DNA of 64,000 nt from Catenuloplanes niger (GCF_031458255.1 NZ_JAVDYC010000001.1:3357001-3421000); one strand, 5' to 3'. Shown: positions 35,868 through 45,613, counted from the stretch's first letter. A program made the numbers and translations. Notes: generated by a model not told the origin, from the letters alone.

Positions 35868-35951
35868 GGGTGCGTGTGTGCAGATGCCACGGTAATGGGT
35901 GCGGGCGCACCGGGCGCGCCGACAACCCTGCGGCGCACTACTGTCGTTGCC

Positions 35952-37706
35952 GTGACGAGCCCCACACCCACCGAAGTGGACCGGGAGGCGAACGTCGGCG
36001 AGAAGCGGCTGGACGTCGCTGACCTGGCATTCTGCGTCTTCTACCTGTTCCTGGCGGCCTGGTTGACCGCCTACCTGTGGCCCGACCCGGGCGCCAAGGT
36101 GATGGCGTTGAACGCGGCCGACCAGGCGCTGTACGAGTGGTTCCTGGCCTACGACACCCGGATAGCCGCCGGCGATGTCGGCTTGATCACCGATCGCCTG
36201 AACGTGCCGGACGGCGTGAACCTGCTCGCCAACACGTCCGTGATCGCGCTCGGTGTGCTGATGACGCCGGTGACGCTGAACTTCGGCGTGCCGGTGACGT
36301 TCGTGCTGCTGGTGGCGCTGAACCTGGCCGGCACCGCGATCGCCTGGCACGTGCTGCTGCGCCGGGTGCTGGGGGTGGAGCCGGTCGCGGCCGGGCTCGG
36401 CGCGGTGTTCGCCGGGTTCGCGCCCGGCATGGTCTCGCAGTCGGTCAGCCACCTGCACATGACCGCGCAGTGGCTGGTGCCGGTGATGGTGTGGCTGGTC
36501 GTCCGGATGTACCGGGCCGGGACCCGCAGGACGATCGTCACCTCCGCGCTGGGCCTGGCCGCGGCCGTGACCGTGCAGGTCTTCATCGGCGAGGAGGTGC
36601 TCTTCCTCACCGCGTTCACGCTGCTGCTGTTCACGCTCGGATTCGCGGTGCTGCACCCGCGCGCCGCACTGCGCGCGGCCGGGCCGTTCCTCGGCGGGAT
36701 GCTGCTCACCGCGGTCGTGGCCGGCGCGCTGCTGGCGTACCCGCTGTGGGTGCAGTTCGGTGGTCCGCAGTCGGTGAACGGGACGCTGTTCCTGCCCGGT
36801 TACTTCGTGACCGACCTGGCGAGCTTCACCGCCTTCTCGCCGCTGTCGGTGGCCGGCGGGCCGGAGGCGGCGGAGCTGAGCACCGGCGCGAGCGAGTACA
36901 ACACGTTCCTCGGCTGGCCGCTGCTGCTGGTCGTGGCCGGTTTCGTGGTGTGGCTGCGGCGGGACCGCGCGGTGCTGGCCGCCGCGTTCGCCGGGCTGAC
37001 GATGGCGGTGCTCTCGCTCGGGCCGTCGCTCGTCCGGAACCGGGAGCAGCTGGAGATCTGGGGCCCGTTCGCGCTGCTGGAGGAGGTGCCGGTGATCGAC
37101 GCGGCGCTGCCGATGCGGTTCGCGCTGGCGCTGATCCCGGTGATCGCGGTGATCCTGGCGCGCGGCGTGCAGCACGGCCTGGCCCGGCCGGACCTCACCC
37201 GGTACGTGGCGCCCGCGCTGGCGGTCCTCGCGCTGGCGCCGCTGACGCCGACGCCGCTGCCGGCCGCGACCCGGGAGCCGCTGCCGGAGTTCATCGCGGG
37301 CGGGCACTGGCGGGAGTGCGTGCCCGAGGGCGGCGTGCTGGTCCCGGTGCCGCTGCCCACGCCGCAGGACCCGTGGCCGATGCGCTGGGCCGCGGCGACG
37401 AACACCGCGTTCGGCATTCCGGAGGGGTTCTTCATCGCGTCGTACGGCGCGGACGGCGCCCCGTCGATGGGCACCTACCAGCGGACGCTGTCGAACGTGA
37501 CGGCCGAGGTGGCGAAGACCGGCGTGGTGCCGGAGATCGACGAGCAGAGGAGCCGCGACGCGCGGGCCGACCTGGTGCACTGGGGCGCGTCGTGCGTGGC
37601 GGTGGCGGACTCGGCGCCGAACGCGGTGGCGCTGCGGGTCACGCTGGAGCGCCTGCTCGGCACGCCGGGCACCCGCTCGGCCGACGTCTGGTACTGGCGG
37701 GCCTGA
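35952..37706 (+). CDS. Large multi-span membrane protein, GT-C-like
   Basis: 584 residues with about ten to eleven hydrophobic segments and a C-terminal soluble part of about 140 residues. The early luminal loop (WPDPGAKVMALNAADQALYEWFLA) with paired acidic residues and the overall layout resemble GT-C glycosyltransferases or uncharacterised YfhO-like membrane proteins, but no diagnostic motif is certain. TACTGT sits 7 bases before the GTG start with no ribosome site (leaderless signature). It is divergent from the tRNA-Leu and ends in a strong terminator. Confidence 0.7.
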   Translation: MTSPTPTEVDREANVGEKRLDVADLAFCVFYLFLAAWLTAYLWPDPGAKVMALNAADQALYEWFLAYDTRIAAGDVGLITDRLNVPDGVNLLANTSVIALGVLMTPVTLNFGVPVTFVLLVALNLAGTAIAWHVLLRRVLGVEPVAAGLGAVFAGFAPGMVSQSVSHLHMTAQWLVPVMVWLVVRMYRAGTRRTIVTSALGLAAAVTVQVFIGEEVLFLTAFTLLLFTLGFAVLHPRAALRAAGPFLGGMLLTAVVAGALLAYPLWVQFGGPQSVNGTLFLPGYFVTDLASFTAFSPLSVAGGPEAAELSTGASEYNTFLGWPLLLVVAGFVVWLRRDRAVLAAAFAGLTMAVLSLGPSLVRNREQLEIWGPFALLEEVPVIDAALPMRFALALIPVIAVILARGVQHGLARPDLTRYVAPALAVLALAPLTPTPLPAATREPLPEFIAGGHWRECVPEGGVLVPVPLPTPQDPWPMRWAAATNTAFGIPEGFFIASYGADGAPSMGTYQRTLSNVTAEVAKTGVVPEIDEQRSRDARADLVHWGASCVAVADSAPNAVALRVTLERLLGTPGTRSADVWYWRA

Positions 37707-37712
37707 ACGCGA

Positions 37713-37744
37713 AGCAGGGGCGGGCCGACGGGCCCGCCCCTGCT
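37713..37744. terminator. Bidirectional terminator
   Basis: AGCAGGGGCGGGCC and GGCCCGCCCCTGCT form a perfect 14-bp stem with a 4-base loop between the convergent membrane-protein and ndh genes. Confidence 0.85.
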
Positions 37745-37757
37745 CTGCGACGACCGA

Positions 37758-39122
37758 TCAGGCCTTGGCGGCGGCCACCGGCTCGGCGGTAGCGGCCGGC
37801 TTCGGCTCCAGCGGCGGCGTGACCTCGGTGAACTCCTCACGCGGCGCGTGCAGCTGACCGAGCGCGACCACCTCACGCTTGAGGAGGAACCCCAGCGTCC
37901 AGTCGGCCACGACCCGCACCTTGCGGTTGAACGACGGGATCTGGCTGACGTGGTAGAAGCGGTGCATCAGCCACGCCGGGAAGCCCGGGACCTTGACGCC
38001 GTAGACCTTCGCGGCGCCCTTGTAGAGGCCGAGGCCGGCGACCGAGCCCAGGTACTTGTGCCGGTACACCTTCGGCTCCCGGCCGTGGATGGCGCGCGCG
38101 ATGTTGTCGGCCACCACGACCGCCTGCCGGACCGCGTGCTGCGCGCTCGGCGAGCACCACGCACCGACGCCGCCGGTCAGGTCCGGGACCTGCGAGCAGT
38201 CGCCCGCGGCCCAGGCGCCCTCGACGACCGTCTCGCCGTCGGCCACCTGCAGCGTCGGCAGGCAGTTGACGTGGCCGCGCGGGCCGAGCGGGAGGTCGGT
38301 GTTGGCCAGCATCGGGGACGGCTTCACACCGGCGGTCCAGACGACCGTGTCCGTGGTGAACTGCTCGCCGTCGGAGAGCTTCACGTTGCCGTCGACGCAC
38401 GACTCGAGGAACGTGCCGAGCCGCATGTCGATGCCGCGCTTGCGCAGCTGACGGGCGGCGTAGGCACCCATGTCCGGCCCGATCTCGGGCAGGATCCGCT
38501 GGGTCGCCTCGACCAGCACGAACCGGACCTCGTCCTGCTTGAGCTCCGGGTAGTACTTGAGCGCGGAGCGGACCATGTCCTCCATCTCGGCCAGCGCCTC
38601 GATGCCCGCGTAGCCGCCGCCGACGAAGCAGAACGTAAGCGCCCGCTTCTTGGTCTCGGCGTCGGTGGTGGTGGCGGCGACGTCCAGCCGGTCGAGGAAG
38701 TGGTTCCTCAGGTAGATGGCCTCGCCGATGGTCTTGAAACCGATGCCCTGCTCGCGCAGGCCCGGGATGGGCAGCGTGCGGGACACGGAGCCGGGCGCGA
38801 CCAGGATGTGGTCGTACTCGACCTCGCGGGCCGGCCCGGAGATGGTCTCGACCAGGACCTTCTTGTTGGCGTGGTCGATGCGAGTGACCTCACCGGAGAT
38901 GATCGTGCAGCGGCGCAGCTCCCGTCGCAGCGGCACAACGGCGTGCCGCGGGGAGATGTTGCCGGCCGACGCCTCGGGGAGGAACGGCTGATAGGTCATG
39001 TGCGGCTGAGGATCGACGACGATTACCTCTGCCTCGCGCGCGCTGAGCTTCTTGGAGAGGCGCAGCGCGGCGAAAAGGCCGACGTGCCCAGCTCCAACCA
39101 CAAGGATCCGCTGAGGACTCAC
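37758..39122 (-). CDS. ndh: Type II NADH dehydrogenase
   Basis: 454 residues. Two Rossmann folds: RILVVGAGHVGLFAALRL for FAD and FCFVGGGYAGIEALAE for NADH. The C-terminal membrane-association region and the AAGDCSQVPD FAD loop are typical of NDH-2. It passes electrons from NADH to quinone without proton pumping. The GTG start lies 13 bases from AGGAGA, a long spacing, so the start is a little uncertain. A long Ala/Pro-rich C-terminal tail ends the protein. Confidence 0.9.
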   Translation of the reverse strand: MSPQRILVVGAGHVGLFAALRLSKKLSAREAEVIVVDPQPHMTYQPFLPEASAGNISPRHAVVPLRRELRRCTIISGEVTRIDHANKKVLVETISGPAREVEYDHILVAPGSVSRTLPIPGLREQGIGFKTIGEAIYLRNHFLDRLDVAATTTDAETKKRALTFCFVGGGYAGIEALAEMEDMVRSALKYYPELKQDEVRFVLVEATQRILPEIGPDMGAYAARQLRKRGIDMRLGTFLESCVDGNVKLSDGEQFTTDTVVWTAGVKPSPMLANTDLPLGPRGHVNCLPTLQVADGETVVEGAWAAGDCSQVPDLTGGVGAWCSPSAQHAVRQAVVVADNIARAIHGREPKVYRHKYLGSVAGLGLYKGAAKVYGVKVPGFPAWLMHRFYHVSQIPSFNRKVRVVADWTLGFLLKREVVALGQLHAPREEFTEVTPPLEPKPAATAEPVAAAKA

Positions 39123-39244
39123 GAGGGTTATCTTTCTCCTAACCTCTTGACCTTGCGCGGGGGATGACGACTTATGTGATCCACGACGCGTTCCCGACCA
39201 GGTAAAAAGCATGTTACGTCAGCAAAAGCGCTGGTCAGCGGCGT

Positions 39245-39790
39245 TTATCGGGAGATGCGGGCGAGAAGCCCGGCCGCGGTGATTGCTGCCACTAAGCCAC
39301 CGACTGCAAACGCTGCGTGACCGCCGAGCGTCAGGCGGCCGACGGCGGCGAGCGCCATGAGGAGCACGACCGCCGATCCGATCACCACCGCGACCAGCCG
39401 AATCACCCATCCGGTGACGGCCTCGGAGCGGATCGCGGCGTCGTACGGCAGGCAGGCCGCCAGCGCGGCGAGGTTGTGCCCGGCGTAGAGCAGGCTGCCG
39501 AGCGCGACCACCCGCCAGATGGAGACCGATTCCCCGTACCCGGCCGTGCCGATCAGCCAGAGCGCGATGACGGCGAGCGCCAGGACCACCGGCATGGTGC
39601 CGCGTGGCCGGAGCGCCGGCAGCGTCGCCAGCACGATCAGCGCGCCGGCCGGCCCCAGGCCGAGGAACTCGGCCGGCAGCGCGACGAGCAGCGCGGCCAG
39701 GCCGGTGCCGGCCACCGCGAGCCGGACCAGGATCGGGGTGGGTCCGGCGCGCCGGACCGCGGCACGCAACGCGAGGTACCGAGCCTTCAT
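39245..39790 (-). CDS. Small multi-span membrane protein ending the moxR operon
   Basis: 181 residues, five to six hydrophobic segments, no recognised motif. The ATG overlaps the DUF58 stop (ATGA), so it is translated with the operon. Codon 166 is TTA (39295-39293), rare in this genome and read by the tRNA-Leu(UAA) in the window, so full-length product may depend on that tRNA. Function unknown. Confidence 0.8.
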   Translation of the reverse strand: MKARYLALRAAVRRAGPTPILVRLAVAGTGLAALLVALPAEFLGLGPAGALIVLATLPALRPRGTMPVVLALAVIALWLIGTAGYGESVSIWRVVALGSLLYAGHNLAALAACLPYDAAIRSEAVTGWVIRLVAVVIGSAVVLLMALAAVGRLTLGGHAAFAVGGLVAAITAAGLLARISR

Positions 39791-41154
39791 CGCACACCGG
39801 CCCGGGGTGCGCCGGCGAACCGGGCGATGTCCCGCAGCACCAGGTCCAGGCTGCCCGCGCCGGCCCAGCTCACCACCGGCACGCCGTGCTCGCGCAGCCG
39901 GCCCAGCGTGTTCTCCCGCTCCAGCCGCCACAGGCGCAGCGCCTGCTCCACCCACGGGCTGCCGCCCGGCAGCGACAGCCCGGTGCCCGGCAGCGTGTCG
40001 ACCGCGACCACGTAGCGGCCGGAGCGGGCCAGCCGGGCCAGCATCTCGGCCGCGCCCGGCTCCAGCAGCGGCGTCAGCACCACCACCAGCGCGTTCGCGG
40101 AGACCAGGTGCGTGGCGACCGGGTCGGCGCCCTCGCCGACGGAGCCCTGCTGCCGCACCTCCAGCAGCCACTCCAGCACGGTCAGGTACTGCCGGCGGCC
40201 GGCGGCGGCGCGCAGCCGGCGGGCGGCCGGGCCGTACTCCAGCAGCGAGACCCGGTCGCCGCGGTGCAGATAGTGCTCCGCGATCGCGGCCGCGGCCCGG
40301 ACCGTGGTGTCCAGCACGGAGGCGCCGCCGTCCACACCGCCGGAGTTGCCGGTCTCGGCCGTCACGTCCAGCAGCAGCGCCACCTCGGCGTCCCGGTCGG
40401 AGAGCGTGGCGGCCACGTGCAGCTCACCGGCGCGCAGCGACACCCGCCAGTCGATGCGCCGCAGCCGGTCGCCGGGCCCGAACTTGCGGACGCCGGCCAG
40501 CTCGCCGCTCTGCCCCGGGCGCCGGGAGCGGTGACCACCGACCAGGCCGGCCGCGTTCGGCATCGCGTCGACCGCCTGGAACGGCTCGGTGCGCGGGTAG
40601 ACCGCGATCCGGGCCGGGCGCAGCAGCACCGGCGCGGAGGTGAACAGGCCGTCGCAGGCGGCGGCCGCGGCCGCGATCGGGCCGAGGTCGTGGCGGCCCC
40701 AGCGCAGCCCCCGGCCCGCCAGGTCGATCAGGCCGGTCCGGCCCGCGTCCACGGCCAGGCCGTGCGGCCGGTCCGCCGCGTCCACGCGCAGCCAGCGGGA
40801 CCGGCGCACCCGGACCAGCACCAGGTCGTAGTCGACCCGGTCCCGGTTGATCACTTCGAGTTCCGCGACGACGTCGCCGCCCTCCACGCGGTTGACCGCC
40901 TCGATCGTGAGCGCCAGGTCCGGCGCCGCGGCCGGGCGGCGGCGCAGCGAGACCGCGGTCCCGATCACGAACGGCGTGGCCAGCAGCACCACGTCCGTAC
41001 GGCCGAGCACGACGCCGATCACCAGCAGCAGCCCGGCCAGCATGATCGCGCGGCTGAGCGCCCGGGTCGGCACCCACACCGGCGAGGTCTCCGGCTCCTC
41101 CCCCGGCGGCGAGGCGGCGACCGCCGGCGGCACCGCCGGCCGCAGCGAACTCAT
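39787..41154 (-). CDS. DUF58 / von Willebrand A-like protein
   Basis: 455 residues. Two membrane helices near the N-terminus (MLAGLLLVIGVVLG), then a beta-rich region, then the DUF58 signature RKFGPGDRLRRIDWRVSLR. A vWA-like fold follows (EVALLLDVTAE as a degenerate MIDAS). DUF58 proteins pair with MoxR ATPases as in this operon, where they are thought to act as a chaperone-like assembly unit. ATGA overlap with moxR and with the next gene. Confidence 0.9.
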   Translation of the reverse strand: MSSLRPAVPPAVAASPPGEEPETSPVWVPTRALSRAIMLAGLLLVIGVVLGRTDVVLLATPFVIGTAVSLRRRPAAAPDLALTIEAVNRVEGGDVVAELEVINRDRVDYDLVLVRVRRSRWLRVDAADRPHGLAVDAGRTGLIDLAGRGLRWGRHDLGPIAAAAAACDGLFTSAPVLLRPARIAVYPRTEPFQAVDAMPNAAGLVGGHRSRRPGQSGELAGVRKFGPGDRLRRIDWRVSLRAGELHVAATLSDRDAEVALLLDVTAETGNSGGVDGGASVLDTTVRAAAAIAEHYLHRGDRVSLLEYGPAARRLRAAAGRRQYLTVLEWLLEVRQQGSVGEGADPVATHLVSANALVVVLTPLLEPGAAEMLARLARSGRYVVAVDTLPGTGLSLPGGSPWVEQALRLWRLERENTLGRLREHGVPVVSWAGAGSLDLVLRDIARFAGAPRAGVR

Positions 41155-42143
41155 GCCGCGTAGGTCGGCAGTGCGCCGCTGGCCGGGGCCGGGACCGCGT
41201 CGAGCACCTCGGTCACCACGAACGCCGGGTCCACCCGGCGCAGCCACATCTCCGGCCGCAGCGTGATCCGGTGGGTCAGCGCCGGCACCGCGACCTCCTT
41301 GACGTCCTCCGGCACCACGAAGTCGCGCCCGGCCAGCGCGGCCCGCGCGCGGGACAGCAGCAGCAGCGCCAGCGAGCCGCGCGGGGACGCGCCGACCAGC
41401 ACGGACGGGTGCTCCCGGGTGGCCGACGCGAGCGCCACGATGTATCGCCCGATCGAGTCCTCGACCGTGACCTGTTCCAGGCCGGCCTGCATGCGCAGCA
41501 GCGTCTCCGCGTTCACCACCGGGGCGATCTCGGCCTCCTCGCGGCGGCGGTGGATGCGGCGGCGCAGCACCTCCCACTCCTCCTCGTGGCTGGGGTAGCC
41601 GAACGACACGCGCAGCAGGAACCGGTCCAGCTGCGCCTCGGGGAGCGGGTACGTACCCTCGTACTCGATCGGGTTGGCGGTGGCGAGCACGTGGAACGGC
41701 GCGTCCAGCCGGTAGGTGACGCCCTCCACCGAGACCTGCCTCTCCTGCATCGCCTCCAGCAGCGCGGCCTGCGTCTTCGGCGGCGTCCGGTTGATCTCGT
41801 CGGCGAGCAGCAGGTTCGTGAAGATCGGGCCGGCCCGGAAGGTGAAGTCGTGCCGGCTCTGGTCGTAGAGGAACGATCCGGTCACGTCCGCCGGCAGCAG
41901 GTCCGGCGTGAACTGCAGGCGGCGGAAGTCCAGCCCGAGCGCCTGCGCGAAGCTGCGCGCGGTCAGTGTCTTGCCCAGGCCGGGCAGGTCCTCCAGCAGC
42001 ACGTGCCCGCCGGCCAGGATCCCGGCCAGCACCAGCTCCAGCGGCTCCCGCTTGCCGACCACCACCGTGCCGACCGCGTCCAGCACGGTCCGCGCGAGCG
42101 CGCCCACCTCGTACGGCGGGAGCGGCTCCGGCATGTCAGTCAT
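41151..42143 (-). CDS. MoxR-family AAA+ ATPase
   Basis: 330 residues. Walker A DLPGLGKT (52-59), Walker B LLLADEINR, sensor 1 ATANPIEYEGTYPLPEAQLDRF and the C-terminal lid domain are all present, with family-typical length. MoxR ATPases act with vWA/DUF58 proteins in cofactor insertion or complex maturation. GGAGGAA precedes the ATG, which overlaps the stop of the upstream membrane protein. It is the third-last gene of the coupled operon. Confidence 0.95.
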   Translation of the reverse strand: MTDMPEPLPPYEVGALARTVLDAVGTVVVGKREPLELVLAGILAGGHVLLEDLPGLGKTLTARSFAQALGLDFRRLQFTPDLLPADVTGSFLYDQSRHDFTFRAGPIFTNLLLADEINRTPPKTQAALLEAMQERQVSVEGVTYRLDAPFHVLATANPIEYEGTYPLPEAQLDRFLLRVSFGYPSHEEEWEVLRRRIHRRREEAEIAPVVNAETLLRMQAGLEQVTVEDSIGRYIVALASATREHPSVLVGASPRGSLALLLLSRARAALAGRDFVVPEDVKEVAVPALTHRITLRPEMWLRRVDPAFVVTEVLDAVPAPASGALPTYAA

Positions 42144-42700
42144 AGTTCCTCCAGGCGGGTGACCAGCGACGCGAACTGTCGCGGTTTCGGTGCGCGCTTC
42201 GGCGGCGCGGTCAGCAGGGTCCACAACCGGTCGCCGAGCAGCTCGCGCGCCCGCCGCTGATCGGACGCGATGGTGACGCCGTGGCGTTGCCGCAGTCGCT
42301 CGTCGGCCAGCTCGCGCAGCGCCGGCACGGTCAGCCGCTGGAACCGGGCCGCGTCCTCGGTGCTCCAGTTGAGCACCCGCTCCCAGCGCCCGACCGCGCG
42401 GCGCAGCCCGTCACCGCCGGTGAAGTTGTAGGTGCCGGGCTCCTCGCCGCGGACCACGTGCCGGGGCGGGCGCTCGGCCCGCCCGGGCACGCCGACGGAC
42501 GCGACCACGCGCCGCAGCACCACCAGGGCCAGGAACGACACGAACAGCACCGGTACGGACGCGGTCAGCTCCTCGATGCGCAGCAGCACGTAGACGAGGC
42601 CGGTGCCCAGCCCGGCCAGCAGCGCGCCGGTCACCCAGCGCCACCGGCTCTTCCGGACCGGCCGCTCCTCACCGCCGGCGAACAGGTCGTCGATGCTCAC
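42140..42700 (-). CDS. Two-span membrane protein of the moxR operon
   Basis: 186 residues. Two adjacent hydrophobic segments (WVTGALLAGLGTGLVYVLL and VPVLFVSFLALVVL) and a soluble, Arg-rich C-terminal half. Not recognised beyond its place between DUF4129 and moxR, which is a common arrangement in Actinobacteria. GTGA overlap at the start and ATGA overlap at the end. Confidence 0.8.
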   Translation of the reverse strand: MSIDDLFAGGEERPVRKSRWRWVTGALLAGLGTGLVYVLLRIEELTASVPVLFVSFLALVVLRRVVASVGVPGRAERPPRHVVRGEEPGTYNFTGGDGLRRAVGRWERVLNWSTEDAARFQRLTVPALRELADERLRQRHGVTIASDQRRARELLGDRLWTLLTAPPKRAPKPRQFASLVTRLEEL

Positions 42701-43407
42701 CCCGCGCCCCCGGCGGTCGTCGCGGTCAGGTCGTCGCGCACCCGGTGCAGCGCGGCCACGGCCTCGGCGCGCATGCGCTCGTCGACCGTGTGCGTGGCGT
42801 ACCGCGCGGTGCGGTAGACCTCGGCGAACCCGGCGAGCACGGCGCGGTCCACCCGGTGCTCGCGCAGCAGCCGGGTGACCAGCTCGGCCGGGGTGTCACC
42901 GGGCCGGCGCGGCGTGCCGGCGTCCGCGGCGGCCTGCTCCAGCCGCACCCAGCAGGTGATCACGGCGCCGCGCGGGTCACCGTCGGTGGCCAGCTCGTGC
43001 AGCCCGGCGTCGAGCGCGGCGACCATCTCCTCGGTGGTGGCGGCGCCGCGGCGGCGCGGTGCGGCGTGCCCGGCGTCCCGCCTGCGCAGCTGGTCGCGGA
43101 CCGCGATCACCACCACGGTGCCGAGCACGCCGGCCACCACCAGCCCGGCCAGCACGATCAGCGCGGTGACCAGCCACGGCGGCAGCCCGAAGCCGGAGTC
43201 CTCGATGTCGGTCAGCTCCCGGCCGCCGCCGGCCGGCGGTGGCGGCTCCTCCAGCGTCGGCGGCGGGTTCGTCGGCAGGTCGAACTGGGCGAGCGGCGGC
43301 GCCGGGCGCAGGCCGATCGAGGAGTTCTCCGCCGCGACCGCGATCAGCCCGATCAGCAACACGGCGGCGGCGACCGGCCACCACACGCGCAGCGACTTCA
43401 GCGTCAT
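42697..43407 (-). CDS. DUF4129 membrane protein
   Basis: 236 residues. An N-terminal membrane helix ([19 protein letters not shown]), an external Pro-rich loop, a second helix ([22 protein letters not shown]) and a cytoplasmic helical domain matching the DUF4129 C-terminus ([37 protein letters not shown]). Coupled by ATGA to udgB and by GTGA to the next gene. Similar domains occur fused to transglutaminase proteins in other MoxR loci. Confidence 0.88.
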   Translation of the reverse strand: MTLKSLRVWWPVAAAVLLIGLIAVAAENSSIGLRPAPPLAQFDLPTNPPPTLEEPPPPAGGGRELTDIEDSGFGLPPWLVTALIVLAGLVVAGVLGTVVVIAVRDQLRRRDAGHAAPRRRGAATTEEMVAALDAGLHELATDGDPRGAVITCWVRLEQAAADAGTPRRPGDTPAELVTRLLREHRVDRAVLAGFAEVYRTARYATHTVDERMRAEAVAALHRVRDDLTATTAGGAG

Positions 43408-44096
43408 GCGGCGGCCAGCGACCGGGCTCGGGCGAACACGTCGTCCAGCATCGCGGGTGTGAGCCGCCCGGTAAAGGTGTTCTGCTGGCTCACGTGATAA
43501 CAACCCAGCAGCGCCGGTACGCCGTCGCCCGTCCACAGTGCACCGTGCCCGAACGCGGGCCGCGGACTCGGTGGGCGCACGCCCCAGACCTCGCGCATTG
43601 CGGGCCACCAGGCGGCCCAGGCGAACGCGCCGAGCGCGATCACCACCCGCAGCGTGGGCCGGATCAGCGCCAGCTCGCGATGCAGGAACGGCGCACAGCG
43701 GTCGCGCTCGTCCGGCGCGGGCTTGTTGTCCGGCGGCGCGCAGCGTACCGCCGCGAAGATCCTGGTGTCCGTGATCTGCAGACCGTCGTCGGCGGAGACG
43801 CTGGTCGGCTGGTTGGCCAGCCCGGCCCGGTGCATGGCCGCGAAGAGCACGTCGCCGGACCGGTCACCGGTGAAGATCCGGCCGGTGCGGTTGCCGCCGT
43901 GCGCGGCCGGCGCCAGGCCGAGAATCCCGATCCGGGCGTCGGCCGCGCCGAAGCCGGGCACCGGGCGGCCCCAGTAGGTCTGGTCGCGGAACGCCGCGCG
44001 CTTGACGGTGGCGACCTCCTCCCGCCACGCGACCAGGCGCGGGCAGGCGAAGCAGTCGCTGATCTCGGCGTCGAGGTGCTGCAGCGCGTCCCCCAT
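43404..44096 (-). CDS. udgB: Family 5 uracil-DNA glycosylase
   Basis: 230 residues. Iron-sulfur cysteines C15 and C18 (CFACPRL) with two more downstream (RCAPP, DRCAPF). Motif A is [15 protein letters not shown], without the usual catalytic Asp, as expected for family 5 (UdgB), and motif B is [14 protein letters not shown]. It removes uracil and other deaminated bases from DNA. It is the first gene of a coupled operon with a MoxR cluster, an unusual partner for a repair enzyme. Confidence 0.9.
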   Translation of the reverse strand: MGDALQHLDAEISDCFACPRLVAWREEVATVKRAAFRDQTYWGRPVPGFGAADARIGILGLAPAAHGGNRTGRIFTGDRSGDVLFAAMHRAGLANQPTSVSADDGLQITDTRIFAAVRCAPPDNKPAPDERDRCAPFLHRELALIRPTLRVVIALGAFAWAAWWPAMREVWGVRPPSPRPAFGHGALWTGDGVPALLGCYHVSQQNTFTGRLTPAMLDDVFARARSLAAA

Positions 44097-44129
44097 GATC
44101 CTTAGAGAACCACGGGGGACGCGTGGCGG

Positions 44130-44810
44130 CTACAGCCGGGTCCGGAACAACTCGAGCGTGCGCGCCCACGCGGTGGTGGCGGCGGCCGGGTCGTATGTCT
44201 TCGGGTGGTCGTCGTTGAAGAACGCGTGCGACGTGCCCGGGTAGTCGTAGAGCGTGACGTCGCCACCGGCCAGCTCGATGCCGGCCTTGGCGCGCTGCGG
44301 CCCCTCCGCGGCGGACAGCCCGTCCTCCTCCGCGCAGTGCACGATCGCGGCCTTCCCGGCGTAGTTGTCCCACTTCGGCGCCATCCGCTCCCACGGCACC
44401 GCCGGGTAGAAGCCGGCCGTGGCGACGATCCGGTCGGAGAGCGTGGCCGACCAGAGCGCCAGGCTGCCGCCCATGCAGAAGCCGACCGCGCCGATCCGCC
44501 CACTGGTCCCCGGCAGCTCGGCGAGGTAGTCGGCCGCGCCCGCGATGTCCTTGCCGGCCTGGTCGATCGCCAGGCCCATGAGCAGCTTGACGGCCTCGTT
44601 CGGGTACGTGGTCTGCTCACCGTGGTAGAGATCCGGTGCGAGCGCGACGAACCCGGCCTCGGCGAACCGGTCGGTCAGCGCGGTGATGTGCTCGACCAGG
44701 CCCCACCACTCCTGGATGACGATCACGCCCGGTCCGGTCCCCGACGGGGGTTTCGCGAGGTAGCCCTCGCTCGTGCCCCCGTTGCTGCGATAGCTCACCA
44801 TCGAGCCCAT
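44130..44810 (-). CDS. Dienelactone hydrolase-family protein
   Basis: 226 residues. The alpha/beta hydrolase triad of the DLH family is Cys in VGFCMGGSLA, Asp in AEEDGLSAAEG and His in GTSHAFFND; IQEWWGL near the N-terminus is characteristic. Substrate unknown; DLH acts in chlorocatechol breakdown but most homologues are general esterases. GGAGG is 6 bases before the ATG. It lies just upstream of udgB on the same strand, 33 bases apart, and could start that transcript. Confidence 0.92.
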   Translation of the reverse strand: MGSMVSYRSNGGTSEGYLAKPPSGTGPGVIVIQEWWGLVEHITALTDRFAEAGFVALAPDLYHGEQTTYPNEAVKLLMGLAIDQAGKDIAGAADYLAELPGTSGRIGAVGFCMGGSLALWSATLSDRIVATAGFYPAVPWERMAPKWDNYAGKAAIVHCAEEDGLSAAEGPQRAKAGIELAGGDVTLYDYPGTSHAFFNDDHPKTYDPAAATTAWARTLELFRTRL

Positions 44811-44924
44811 TGGCCGCCTCCAGTCATCGTTGGCTGGTCGCACAGAGTCACCACTCACGTCAGCTGAGTAGTGCTGGCCAGCCTGCCACGACGACCACAT
44901 CGACGGGAAGAGTGGAAAACAGCA

Positions 44925-44961
44925 CACGGCGCCGCCCCGCGCGATGCGGGACGGCGCCGTG
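44925..44961 (-). terminator. Terminator after the Pro-rich membrane protein
   Basis: CACGGCGCCG / CGGCGCCGTG form a 10-bp stem that continues with CCCGC / GCGGG, directly after the stop codon at 44972. Confidence 0.8.
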
Positions 44962-44971
44962 GCGAAGGGGC

Positions 44972-45613
44972 CTACTTGTCGGTCAGGCAGAGCACGTAGT
45001 ACTCGTTTTCCGGGGCCTCCATCGGCCAGATCATCGAGCCGGACTGGCCCTCCTCGATGAAGTCCATGCAGCGCTCCTCCTCCTGGGCCTGGAGCAGCGT
45101 CAGGTTGTCCACCCGGCCGACGATCAGGGACTGCGCGTCAGCGCTGTTGCAGTCGACGATGCCGACGTCGACCTGACGGTCCGTCTCGCCCTCGGCCAGC
45201 TCCGGGAGCTTGCCGACGCACTCGCCGACCTTCGCGTTCTTGGTCGGGTCCGGCAGCATCGCGTTCGCCGCCGCGCCCACGCCCAGGCCGAGCACGACCT
45301 TGATGAGGATGCCGACGCCGACCACACCGACCACACCGAGGATGCCGGCGAGCTTGCCCTTGCCGCCACCCTTCTTCGGCTCCTGCGGCAGCGGGGCGTA
45401 ACCCGGCGCGCCGAACGCCGGCGGCTGGCCCGGCGCGGCACCGAAGCCGGCCTGACCGTCCGGAGCGGCGCCGAAGCCCTGCTGCGGCTGGCCCTGCGGC
45501 GCGCCGGGTCCGGCCGGGGCACCGAAGGCGGGCGCGGCCGGGGCGCCGAAAGCGGGCGTTCCCGGAGTGGAGGGCTGCTGCGGCGGCGGGAAGCCAGCAG
45601 GCTGGTCAGTCAC
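44972..45613 (-). CDS. Pro/Gly/Gln-rich single-span protein with extracytoplasmic domain
   Basis: 213 residues. The first 95 are low-complexity (repeated FGAP, APAFGAPAG), then a lysine-rich linker (PKKGGGKGKL), one membrane helix (LAGILGVVGVVGVGILIKVVLG) and an external domain with three to four cysteines (GECVG, DCNSADAQS, ERCMDF, LCLTDK). The layout resembles the septum-formation/LppU-like family (external Cys-rich domain after a Pro-rich tail), but the identification is not secure. Confidence 0.75.
   Translation of the reverse strand: MTDQPAGFPPPQQPSTPGTPAFGAPAAPAFGAPAGPGAPQGQPQQGFGAAPDGQAGFGAAPGQPPAFGAPGYAPLPQEPKKGGGKGKLAGILGVVGVVGVGILIKVVLGLGVGAAANAMLPDPTKNAKVGECVGKLPELAEGETDRQVDVGIVDCNSADAQSLIVGRVDNLTLLQAQEEERCMDFIEEGQSGSMIWPMEAPENEYYVLCLTDK

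Noticed and set aside
39219-40171. Alternative minus-strand frames over the moxR operon end
   Set aside because: Out of frame with the ATGA-coupled genes and lacking motifs.
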